DNA of 5,102 bases from Alistipes sp. (GTDB lineage: Bacteria; Bacteroidota; Bacteroidia; Bacteroidales; Rikenellaceae), in contig JAFOXS010000073.1 of NCBI GenBank assembly GCA_017391665.1, forward strand, positions 1-5,102. Reading direction: 5' to 3'. Position numbers and translations under genes: made by a program. Below, piece by piece: positions 1 through 5,102 of the stretch. Each line of letters begins with the position of its first letter. The first letter of the stretch is position 1. Below the pieces are notes generated by a model. That model saw only the letters and a list, made by a program, of their open reading frames with translations. It was not told the DNA's origin and ran no database searches.

Positions 1-1
1 C

Positions 2-1513
2 AGCCATGAGCTCTACAATATGGGTCACATGTACGAGGGTGCTGTGGCATACTATCGTGCTACGGGCAAGCGCAAGTGGCTGGATGTGGCGGAGAAGAAT
101 GCACGCCATATCAACAAGGTATTCTTCGAGGGCGATCCCGCCTATAACGATGGCAAGCCTGTTATGCAGGCTCCCGGTCATGAGGAGATTGAGCTGGCGC
201 TGGTGAAGCTGCATCAGGCTACGGGCGAGCAGTTGTATCTCGATATGGCAAAGAAGTTTATCGACATCCGTGGTGTGACATACTCACCCGATGGCGAGGG
301 TGTGCAGACCTCGGACTATGCGCAGCAGCATCAGCCCGTGCGCGAGCAGCGTGAGGCTGTGGGTCACTCGGTGCGAGCTATGTATCTCTACTCGGGTATG
401 GCCGATGTGTCGGCTATGACGGGCGACGAGACTCTGACCCCTGCGCTGGATGCCATCTGGCACGATATAGTTGACAGGAAGATGCACATCACAGGCGGAT
501 TGGGTGCTGTGGCAGGTCTGGAGAAGTTCGGCCCTGCGTATGTGCTGCCCAACGTGGAGACCTACGACGAGACGTGTGCCGCTGTGGGTAATGTGATCTT
601 CAACTACCGTATGTTCCTTATGTCGGGCGATGCCAAGTATATTGATGTGGCAGAGGTGGCACTCTATAATAATGTGCTGGCGGGTGTGAATCTTGCGGGC
701 AACCGTTTCTTCTACGTCAATCCTCTGGAGACCGATGGCAAGCGCACCTTCAACCACGGAACGGCAGGTCGTGCCGAGTGGTTTGGTACGGCGTGCTGCC
801 CCTCGAATCTTGCACGACTGATTCCGCAGGTGTCGGGTATGACATACTCTGTGGCTGAGGATAACCTCTATTGCGGATTCTATATCGGCAGCCAGACCGA
901 GGTCGAGGTAGCGGGTGGCAAGGTGGCGCTCAAGCAGCAGACCGACTATCCCTTCGATGGAAAGATTTCGATTGCCGTAACGCCCGAGGCCGAGCAGCAG
1001 GAGTTTACGTTGTGGCTTCGTGTTCCGACGTGGAGTGGCGAAAAGTTCGTGCCGGGCGAGTTGTATGACTATGCCGATGAGCAGACCTCCGCTGTCGAGC
1101 TTCGCATCAATGGTCGCAAGGTTAAGGCAAATGTTGTAAATGGTTTTATTCCCGTGCGTCGCACATGGCAGCAGGGCGATGAGGTTACGCTTACTCTGCC
1201 TATGCCCGTACGCTACAACGTAGCCGATGAGCGTGTGGAGGCCGACCGTGGCAAGGTGAGCATTACGCGTGGTCCGTTGGTGTATTGTGCCGAGGAGCCC
1301 GACAATGAAAAGCAGGTGTCATCGGTTGTAGTAAATCAGATCGGTGCTCAGGGCGAGGTTGCACCATTTGCTGATGGTGTGTTGAAGGGTATTCCCGCCA
1401 TCACACTTGCTGCAAAGGATACAACGCTGAAGCTTATTCCCTACTATGCGTGGAACAATCGTGGCGATGGTACGGCTATGAATGTATGGTTTAATTCGGA
1501 AAATGTAAAATAA
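2..1513 (+). CDS. GH127-type beta-L-arabinofuranosidase (DUF1680), 5' partial
   Basis: The reading frame is open from base 2, and its first residues SHELYNMGHMYEG are the conserved HELYN-x-GH block of DUF1680/GH127 enzymes, so the true start lies upstream and the ATG at 20 is internal. About 504 residues are visible; by comparison with HypBA1 of Bifidobacterium longum (about 658 aa) roughly 150 N-terminal residues are missing, including any signal peptide. The active site is intact. The acid/base Glu is in GLEKFG (codon 521-523), the zinc-binding Glu and Cys are in DETC (569-571 and 575-577), and the Cys-Cys pair with the nucleophile is in GTACCPSN (794-799). The spacing Glu +16 Glu, +18 Cys equals HypBA1 E322/E338/C340 as I remember it. 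The expected reaction is retaining hydrolysis of terminal beta-L-arabinofuranosides by a zinc-cysteine mechanism. The last third is the usual beta-rich region ending in YYAWNNRGDG. The related families GH146 and GH142 cannot be excluded. It is first in a cluster with a thioesterase (8 nt downstream) and an SGNH esterase. Confidence 0.92.
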   Translation, partial: SHELYNMGHMYEGAVAYYRATGKRKWLDVAEKNARHINKVFFEGDPAYNDGKPVMQAPGHEEIELALVKLHQATGEQLYLDMAKKFIDIRGVTYSPDGEGVQTSDYAQQHQPVREQREAVGHSVRAMYLYSGMADVSAMTGDETLTPALDAIWHDIVDRKMHITGGLGAVAGLEKFGPAYVLPNVETYDETCAAVGNVIFNYRMFLMSGDAKYIDVAEVALYNNVLAGVNLAGNRFFYVNPLETDGKRTFNHGTAGRAEWFGTACCPSNLARLIPQVSGMTYSVAEDNLYCGFYIGSQTEVEVAGGKVALKQQTDYPFDGKISIAVTPEAEQQEFTLWLRVPTWSGEKFVPGELYDYADEQTSAVELRINGRKVKANVVNGFIPVRRTWQQGDEVTLTLPMPVRYNVADERVEADRGKVSITRGPLVYCAEEPDNEKQVSSVVVNQIGAQGEVAPFADGVLKGIPAITLAAKDTTLKLIPYYAWNNRGDGTAMNVWFNSENVK

Positions 1514-1521
1514 AGAGAGTT

Positions 1522-1890
1522 ATGGAATTAGGATTGTCTTATGAAAGTAGTGCTGTAGTTGCCGAAAACAATACGGCAGTGGCTCTTGGTTCGGGCGATA
1601 TGGCAGTGTTTGCCACTCCCGCAATGGTTGCGCTGATGGAGAATGCGGCTATGCTGGCCGTTAGGGATTCTCTGCCCGAGGGCTCGACTACGGTGGGTGT
1701 TGAGATGCAGACTTCGCACATCAAGGCTTCGGCGCTGGGAGCCAATATCAAGGCTTCGGCAACGCTTGTTGAGGTGGACGGTCGTCGCCTCACCTTCGAC
1801 GTTAAGGCGTGGGATGAGAAGGGCACAATAGGCGAGGGTCGCCACGTACGCTTTGTGGTGGATCGCGAGCGTTTCTTAAGCAAGTTATAG
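1522..1890 (+). CDS. FlK-like hotdog-fold acyl-CoA thioesterase, 122 aa
   Basis: This small cytosolic protein has no signal peptide and one hotdog domain of the fluoroacetyl-CoA thioesterase-like (FlK) family. The motif VFATPAMVALMENAA (residues 29-43) supplies Thr32 and Glu40, and QTSHIKAS (63-70) supplies His66. With Gly59 and Arg110 these fall at a constant offset of 10 from FlK Thr42, Glu50, Gly69, His76 and Arg120 (recalled from the published enzyme), so the catalytic framework appears complete. The position matching the fluoroacetate-gating Phe36 is Asp26, so I do not infer fluoroacetyl-CoA specificity; a general short-chain acyl-CoA thioesterase is more likely, with unknown substrate. 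A hotdog signature VDGRRLTFDVKAWDE follows at 85-99. The start is preceded by the purine run AGAGAG (1514-1519), a weak ribosome-binding candidate. It begins 8 nt after the GH127 stop and ends 1 nt before the SGNH gene, which suggests co-transcription. The fold is well supported; the physiological role is not known. Confidence 0.85.
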   Translation: MELGLSYESSAVVAENNTAVALGSGDMAVFATPAMVALMENAAMLAVRDSLPEGSTTVGVEMQTSHIKASALGANIKASATLVEVDGRRLTFDVKAWDEKGTIGEGRHVRFVVDRERFLSKL

Positions 1891-1891
1891 T

Positions 1892-3619
1892 ATGAAAAAG
1901 TTTTTGTTAGGCCTTGCTCTGACGCTTGCCGTTGTGGTGGCTGAGGCGCAGATGGTGTGGTATGATCCGATGCAGGTCGCGGGTAACGTTATGCAGAATC
2001 AGGCCTTCGTGGAGGAGATTCACGGCTATGCTCGTCTGCCCAAACGCGCCCAGGGCGAGGTGCGTGATGCAGTGTGGTCGCTGGCGCAGAATTCGGCTGG
2101 CGAGATGATAGCATTCTACACCAATTCGCCCGACGTGGAGGTGCGCTATACCACCACATCGACGTCGTATGCCATGCCTCATATGCCTGCAACGGGTGTG
2201 TCGGGAGTGGATCTCTATCGCATCGACAGCGATGGTGTGGAGGCCTATTGTGCGGGCAGGTATGCCTTTGGTGAGGATGGCGTGACCTATAAATTTATGG
2301 GTATGCCCACTTCGCCCCAGCACCATAAACTGGGCTATGAGTATCGCCTTTATCTGCCACTGTATAATGGTGTTAAGCAGATGCAGATTGGTGTTAAGGA
2401 GGGTAGCGAGTTTCGCTTTGTTCCGACGCGTGAGGAGCGTCCCATTGTGCTCTATGGTACATCCATAGCACAGGGTGGTTGTGTGTCGCGTCCCGCTATG
2501 GCGTGGGGTACGATTCTGCAGCGAGCCTTGGATCTGCCACTCGTAAATATGGGCTTTTCGGGCAATGGCCGACTGGAGAGAGAGGTGCTCAGCTATATCT
2601 GCGAGATGGATGCAAGGCTCTATATTCTGGATTGTCTGCCAAATATTCTTGAGTATGAGGTGGAGGAGGTTTATCGCCTGACCTACGAGGCTGTAAAGCA
2701 GATTCGTCAGAAGAGCGAGGAGCCAATCCTGCTGGTTGATCATGTGGGATACACTACATTCGACACCAATCCCAAGAATCACGACTATGTGATTGCCGCT
2801 AATAAAGCCTCTCGTCGGGCCTACGAAAAGTTATTGGCCGAGGGGGTGAAAAACCTCTTCTACATTACGCGCGAGCAGATGGGCGTAACCTACGAAATGG
2901 CCGTTGATGGTAATCACCTCACCGACCTGGGACAGTTGCAGCAGGCACGTGCGGTTGAGTGCGTTGTGCGTGATATTTTGCATATGCCTAAAGGGGCGAA
3001 GCGTACCCAGCAGGCAGTAAAGCAGCGCCGTGAGCCCGCAACGTATGAGTGGGCAGAGCGTCATGCCTCAATACTTAAGGCTGTGCAAAAGTCGGCACCG
3101 AAGAACGTTATTCTCGGCAACTCGATAGTTCACTATTGGGGTGGTGCGCACCGCATCGAAAATGGCAAAAAGGTGTGGCAGGAGAAGATGATGGGTTACC
3201 TGAATATGGGTTGCGGCTGGGATCGCATCGAGAATGTTCTGTGGCGTGTATATCACGGTGCGCTGGATGGCTATGAGGCTGAGCGTGTGGTTGTGATGAT
3301 TGGCACGAACAATCTTGGAACCGATACAGACGAAGATATTATTGCCGGTCTGGAGCATCTGCTTGAGGCTATTCGCCAGCGTCAGCCCAAGGCTCGGATT
3401 CGTGTGGTGGGACTGCTGCCACGCCGAGGTCAGGAGCAGAGGGTAAAGGATGTGAATGTGCGTATGCGTGCTATGGCCGAGCTGGGAGGCTACGATTACG
3501 TGGATGTGGGCGCAAGCCTATTGCAGCAGGATGGCAAGATTGTGGAGGCGTGCTTTACCGATGGTCTGCATCCCAACGAGGAGGGATATGGGCGTATAGT
3601 GGAGCAAATTACGCAATGA
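1892..3619 (+). CDS. Exported tandem-domain SGNH/GDSL hydrolase (esterase), 575 aa
   Basis: Residues 1-20 form a Sec signal peptide (MKK, hydrophobic LLGLALTLAVVV, then AEA before Gln20). No lipobox cysteine is present, so a periplasmic or secreted protein is expected. Residues about 25-180 are a beta-rich N-terminal module containing GVDLY (105-109), the signature of the GxDLY family (Pfam PF14607 type). Residues about 183-362 are a first SGNH domain (Lipase_GDSL_3 type) with GTSIAQGGC (Ser191), GFSGNGRLE (Gly224), DCLPN (Asn251) and DGNH (Asp339, His342). After a basic linker, residues about 404-573 form a second SGNH domain with ILGNSIVHYWGG (Ser411), NMGCGWD, GTNN (about Asn473) and DGLHPN (Asp557, His560). 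Both catalytic sets look intact. Such proteins usually remove acetyl or other acyl groups from glycans, and the neighbouring GH127 supports a plant-glycan substrate; the exact ester is unknown. The ATG lies 1 nt after the thioesterase stop, without a clear Shine-Dalgarno, as is common in Bacteroidota. Confidence 0.9.
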   Translation: MKKFLLGLALTLAVVVAEAQMVWYDPMQVAGNVMQNQAFVEEIHGYARLPKRAQGEVRDAVWSLAQNSAGEMIAFYTNSPDVEVRYTTTSTSYAMPHMPATGVSGVDLYRIDSDGVEAYCAGRYAFGEDGVTYKFMGMPTSPQHHKLGYEYRLYLPLYNGVKQMQIGVKEGSEFRFVPTREERPIVLYGTSIAQGGCVSRPAMAWGTILQRALDLPLVNMGFSGNGRLEREVLSYICEMDARLYILDCLPNILEYEVEEVYRLTYEAVKQIRQKSEEPILLVDHVGYTTFDTNPKNHDYVIAANKASRRAYEKLLAEGVKNLFYITREQMGVTYEMAVDGNHLTDLGQLQQARAVECVVRDILHMPKGAKRTQQAVKQRREPATYEWAERHASILKAVQKSAPKNVILGNSIVHYWGGAHRIENGKKVWQEKMMGYLNMGCGWDRIENVLWRVYHGALDGYEAERVVVMIGTNNLGTDTDEDIIAGLEHLLEAIRQRQPKARIRVVGLLPRRGQEQRVKDVNVRMRAMAELGGYDYVDVGASLLQQDGKIVEACFTDGLHPNEEGYGRIVEQITQ

Positions 3620-3655
3620 TACTATAAGGTTTTTTGCAGATAAGTCGGAGTAAAT

Positions 3656-3686
3656 TTTGCCGATTGATTTTTTTGCATTACTTTTG
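3656..3686 (+). promoter_or_regulatory. Bacteroidetes-type promoter for the tRNA-Gln gene
   Basis: TTTG at 3656-3659 is followed after exactly 19 nt by TACTTTTG at 3679-3686. This fits the -33 TTTG and -7 TAnnTTTG elements known for the Bacteroides primary sigma factor. Transcription would start near 3693, giving a 5' leader of about 15 nt ahead of the mature tRNA at 3708, to be removed by RNase P. There is no hairpin terminator between the SGNH stop at 3619 and this promoter, so some read-through from the upstream cluster is possible. Confidence 0.75.
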
Positions 3687-3707
3687 TCACCGCTTACGAG
3701 CAACGAT

Positions 3708-3781
3708 TGAGCTATGGTGTAACGGTAACACAGCAGATTTTGGTTCTGTTATTCTGAGTTCGAATCTCGGTAGCTCAACCA
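3708..3781 (+). tRNA. tRNA-Gln (anticodon UUG), with encoded CCA
   Basis: The 74-nt sequence folds into a full cloverleaf. Acceptor TGAGCTA (3708-3714) pairs with TAGCTCA (3771-3777). The D stem is GTGT/ACAC (3717-3720, 3728-3731) with an AACGGTA loop. The anticodon stem is GCAGA/TCTGT (3733-3737, 3745-3749), closed by one G-U pair, around a seven-base loop. The T stem is CTGAG/CTCGG around TTCGAAT. The anticodon TTG is at 3740-3742 and decodes CAA, and CAG by wobble. The U1-A72 first pair is a characteristic tRNA-Gln identity feature. The discriminator base is A3778 and CCA is encoded at 3779-3781. It has its own upstream promoter and a hairpin terminator starting 2-3 nt downstream, so it appears to be a single-tRNA transcription unit. 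Confidence 0.97.
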
Positions 3782-3783
3782 CA

Positions 3784-3813
3784 GGGGGGGGACTTATGGT
3801 CGCCCCTTTTTTT
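3784..3813 (+). terminator. Intrinsic terminator after tRNA-Gln
   Basis: GGGG (3786-3789) pairs with CCCC (3803-3806), and GAC (3791-3793) pairs with GTC (3799-3801) across a TTATG loop. One G-G mismatch (3790/3802) interrupts the stem. Seven T residues (3807-3813) follow directly. The 5' side is a run of eight G, so the register can slide, with G3784-3785 also able to pair with the first Ts. Its position just past the CCA makes it the natural end of the tRNA transcript. Confidence 0.75.
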
Positions 3814-3854
3814 GTTGAGGAGGGGGGATGAAAAATCTCGCCCCTTTTTTTGTT
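3800..3854 (+). repeat. 17-bp direct repeat spanning the two terminator tails
   Basis: TCGCCCCTTTTTTTGTT occurs at 3800-3816 and again, identical, at 3838-3854, an offset of 38 bp. Each copy consists of a hairpin 3' arm plus the T tract. The 5' arms are both G-rich but not identical, which suggests a local duplication of a terminator followed by divergence of the loop side, or gene conversion of the tails. Confidence 0.8.
3822..3851 (+). terminator. Second terminator-like hairpin in tandem
   Basis: GGGG (3822-3825) pairs with CCCC (3841-3844) and GAT (3827-3829) with ATC (3835-3837) around a GAAAA loop. A small asymmetric internal loop lies between the two helices, and seven T (3845-3851) follow. 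It has the same design as the hairpin 38 nt upstream and shares its 3' half exactly. It is weaker than the first because of the internal loop. It probably acts as a back-up terminator insulating the GNAT genes from tRNA transcription. Confidence 0.6.
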
Positions 3855-3856
3855 TT

Positions 3857-3910
3857 TAATAAGTGTAATAAGTGTAATAAGTGTAATAAGTGTAATAAGT
3901 GTTATAGGTG
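3857..3910 (+). repeat. 9-bp tandem repeat array (TAATAAGTG), 5 perfect units plus 1 degenerate
   Basis: Perfect units start at 3857, 3866, 3875, 3884 and 3893. A sixth, TTATAGGTG (3902-3910), has two changes, and the next nine bases begin TAATA before the pattern is lost. The array is AT-rich, contains no start codon that opens a useful frame, and lies between the second terminator and the -7-like element at 3939. Copy number in such short perfect arrays often varies by replication slippage. Its place just upstream of the core promoter means that unit gain or loss could shift upstream contacts, but that effect is inference. Confidence 0.9.
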
Positions 3911-3938
3911 TAATACTTAAAATAAATATCTTTTTTGC

Positions 3939-3946
3939 TATATTTG
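3939..3946 (+). promoter_or_regulatory. Candidate -7 promoter element for the GNAT pair
   Basis: TATATTTG matches the Bacteroidetes -7 consensus TAnnTTTG. No TTTG is found about 19-20 nt upstream (the expected region 3916-3920 reads CTTAA), so the -33 element is missing or poor. Transcription from here would start near 3953, only about 10 nt before the ATG at 3963, giving a very short leader. It is the only good -7 match that I see in the 180 bp between the tRNA and the GNAT genes. Confidence 0.5.
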
Positions 3947-3962
3947 CAAAAACATTTCGATT

Positions 3963-4475
3963 ATGATTTTTCGTCAGGCCGTGGCCGCCGATTTAGAACG
4001 AGCCATAGAGATTATGAATGCCGCCATTGTGCGTTTGGGTGCTGCTGGTGTGGATCAGTGGCAGCACGGATATCCCAATGCCGAGCGTCTGAAAAGTGAC
4101 GTGGAGGAGGGTATAGGTTACGTTCTCGTAAAGGATGATGAGGTGGTGGCATACGGTGCAATGGTCTTCACGGGCGAGCCTGCATACGCCGAGATTGCGG
4201 ACGGAGAGTGGCTCACCTCGGAGGGCGACTACGCCGTGGTGCATCGTATGTGTGTGGCCGAAGAACATGTGGGCAAGGGCTATGGCCGTCGTTTCATGGC
4301 CGAGGCAGAGCGTGTGGCGGCGCAGTCGAAGCGTAGCATGCGAGTGGATACCCATGCCGACAACAAAGTGATGCAACATCTTATGCCGAGCATGGGCTAC
4401 ACCTACTGCGGAATCATATATTTCGAGAGCCGCTACCTGACAGCATTTGAAAAGATTTTAACCCCCGAGATATGA
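3963..4475 (+). CDS. GNAT family N-acetyltransferase, upstream copy, 170 aa
   Basis: This is a single-domain cytosolic Gcn5-related acetyltransferase, expected to move an acetyl group from acetyl-CoA to an amine of an unknown acceptor. It opens with MIFRQA, the usual beta-1 start of small GNATs, which supports the ATG at 3963 even though only TT separates it from an A/T-rich upstream sequence with no Shine-Dalgarno. The block GVDQWQHGYPN (29-39) is typical of a GNAT subgroup common in gut bacteria. Strand beta-4 YAVVHRMCV (90-98) leads into the acetyl-CoA pyrophosphate loop VGKGYG (103-108), matching R/Q-x-x-G-x-G/A apart from Val in the first position. DTHADNKVMQHL (129-140) and MGYTYCG (144-150) are the C-terminal signature. 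The gene overlaps its downstream paralog by 4 nt (ATGA), so translational coupling is likely. Compared with that copy it has a six-residue longer protein and a better-preserved acetyl-CoA loop. Substrate cannot be inferred. Confidence 0.9.
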   Translation: MIFRQAVAADLERAIEIMNAAIVRLGAAGVDQWQHGYPNAERLKSDVEEGIGYVLVKDDEVVAYGAMVFTGEPAYAEIADGEWLTSEGDYAVVHRMCVAEEHVGKGYGRRFMAEAERVAAQSKRSMRVDTHADNKVMQHLMPSMGYTYCGIIYFESRYLTAFEKILTPEI

Positions 4476-4966
4476 TTTTTCGTAAAGCAACCGTAGAGGA
4501 TATATCGGCCGTGGCCGAGATTATGGCCGCCGCAAGCCGTCGTCTGGGTGCGGCAGGCATCGACCAATGGCAACGTGGTTACCCCAACCGTGCGAGCGTC
4601 GAGCGCGACGTCGAGGAAGGTGTAGGCATGGTATTGTGTGAAGGAGAGACCATCCTTGCCTATGGCGCAGTGATCTTTACGGGTGAGCCTGCATACGATG
4701 ACCTCACGGGTGGCGAGTGGCTCACTGCGGGCGACTATGCCTGCGTGCATCGTGTATGCGTGAATGAGATTTTTGTCGGTATGGGTTTCTCCAAGCAGTT
4801 TATGATGGCTGTGGAGGCTATGGCTGCCGAGAGGGTTAAGAGCATTCGCATCGACACGCATCCCGACAATAAGATTATGCAGGGACTCATTCGCGCGATG
4901 GGCTACACCTATTGCGGCGATGTTGTAATTGAGAGCCGCCGTCTGGCTTACGAGAAGATCTTCTAA
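4472..4966 (+). CDS. GNAT family N-acetyltransferase, downstream paralog, 164 aa
   Basis: This is a second GNAT with the same layout as the preceding gene: MIFRKA start, GIDQWQRGYPN (29-39), FTGEPAY (69-75), GEWLT (81-85), YACVHRVCV (89-97), DTHPDNKIMQ (128-137), MGYTYCG (143-149) and C-terminal RLAYEKIF. Hand alignment gives about 55% identity over the full length with one single-residue gap, so the pair arose by tandem duplication long enough ago to diverge. Its acetyl-CoA loop reads VGMGFS (102-107), where the final Gly/Ala of the GNAT consensus is Ser and the Lys of the first copy is Met; this may alter cofactor binding or reflect specialisation. Translation probably restarts at the ATGA overlap with the first gene. 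Its 3' end overlaps the convergent minus-strand gene by 4 nt, so no terminator lies between them. The acceptor substrate is unknown. Confidence 0.9.
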   Translation: MIFRKATVEDISAVAEIMAAASRRLGAAGIDQWQRGYPNRASVERDVEEGVGMVLCEGETILAYGAVIFTGEPAYDDLTGGEWLTAGDYACVHRVCVNEIFVGMGFSKQFMMAVEAMAAERVKSIRIDTHPDNKIMQGLIRAMGYTYCGDVVIESRRLAYEKIF

Positions 4967-5102
4967 TAGGTCATAAAGACAATATAATCGCCCTCGGCCT
5001 CGATAGTGAACTGCTCGCCCGCAGAGCGGTTGAGTGTTCCCTGCCAAAGTGCAGTAAAGTCGTAGATGGGGTACTCCAGACCGTTGGAGTGCAGTCCCTT
5101 AG
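4963..5102 (-). CDS. C-terminal end of a convergent gene, possibly thiamine diphosphokinase (5' partial)
   Basis: On the minus strand a frame is open from the window edge to TAG at 4965-4963, giving 45 complete codons. It contains KGLHSNGLEYPIYDF, then LWQGTLNRSAGEQFTIEAEG, and ends DYIVFMTY. The composition and codon use resemble the neighbouring real genes, and the frame differs from the longer antisense frame that runs through the GNAT gene. The pattern GL-x-YP, then a G-T-L-N turn, then alternating beta strands ending in a hydrophobic strand resembles the B1-binding C-terminal domain of thiamine pyrophosphokinase, which makes thiamine diphosphate from thiamine and ATP. I judge this from memory on a short fragment, so the function is tentative; that it is coding is more secure. 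Its stop overlaps the end of the second GNAT gene by 4 nt in tail-to-tail orientation. Confidence 0.6.
   Translation of the reverse strand, partial: KGLHSNGLEYPIYDFTALWQGTLNRSAGEQFTIEAEGDYIVFMTY

Noticed and set aside
284..757. Minus-strand frame of 157 codons opposite the GH127 gene
   Set aside because: It covers the catalytic core of the glycosidase in antisense and its His-rich composition is typical of a shadow frame.
1907..2782. Long minus-strand open frame of 291 codons antisense to the SGNH gene
   Set aside because: It lies entirely opposite a gene with clear domains and signal peptide, its translation is rich in His, Ile and Leu in no recognisable fold, and it is explained by the codon bias of the plus-strand gene.
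3620..3650. Possible terminator after the SGNH gene (T run at 3630-3635)
   Set aside because: The T run is not preceded by a stem with more than a few pairs, so an intrinsic terminator is not supported.
3708..3781. tRNA-Gln as an integration (att) site of a genomic island
   Set aside because: No integrase gene and no second copy of the tRNA 3' end is present in the window; the flanking genes look chromosomal.
3634..3831. Plus-strand frame of 65 codons through the tRNA region
   Set aside because: It reads through a perfect tRNA-Gln cloverleaf and the following terminator, so it cannot be a real gene.
3857..3919. Possible CRISPR or iteron-type origin
   Set aside because: Units are 9 bp with no spacers, so this is not a CRISPR array; no replication initiator gene or other origin features are nearby, so a plasmid-type iteron origin is unsupported.
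4433..5047. Minus-strand open frame of 204 codons across the second GNAT gene into the right flank
   Set aside because: It is antisense to a conserved GNAT and is in a different frame from the convincing convergent coding end at 4963-5102, which explains the right flank better.

Overview
The window looks like chromosomal DNA of a Bacteroidota gut-type bacterium, most likely Bacteroidales and perhaps Alistipes-like. Three things point that way: a tRNA promoter matching the Bacteroidetes primary sigma factor pattern (TTTG, 19 nt, TAnnTTTG), start codons without Shine-Dalgarno sequences, and a carbohydrate-degradation gene set typical of the group. The taxon call is inference; no marker gene is present.

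Region 1 (2-3619, plus strand) is a tight cluster of three genes separated by 8 nt and 1 nt, so probably one transcript. It holds the 3' part of a GH127-type beta-L-arabinofuranosidase (the 5' end lies outside the window), a small FlK-like hotdog thioesterase with its catalytic residues in register, and an exported protein with two SGNH/GDSL esterase domains. The glycosidase and the esterase fit stepwise removal of L-arabinose and ester groups from plant glycans. The thioesterase has no signal peptide and is the odd member.

Region 2 (3620-3962) holds a well-defined promoter, a tRNA-Gln(UUG) with encoded CCA, two consecutive terminator-like hairpins sharing a 17-bp direct repeat, a 9-bp tandem repeat array with five perfect units, and a -7-like promoter element very close to the next start codon.

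Region 3 (3963-4966, plus strand) is a pair of tandem paralogous GNAT acetyltransferases, roughly 55% identical by hand alignment and coupled by a 4-nt ATGA overlap.

Region 4 (4963-5102, minus strand) is the C-terminal end of a convergent gene whose stop overlaps the end of the second GNAT gene by 4 nt. Its 45 visible residues resemble the C-terminal thiamine-binding domain of thiamine diphosphokinase, but this is tentative.

I see no mobile element, CRISPR array or clearly new multi-gene system. The most unusual items are the 9-bp array next to the GNAT promoter, the coupled GNAT duplicates, and the thioesterase inside a glycan-degradation operon.
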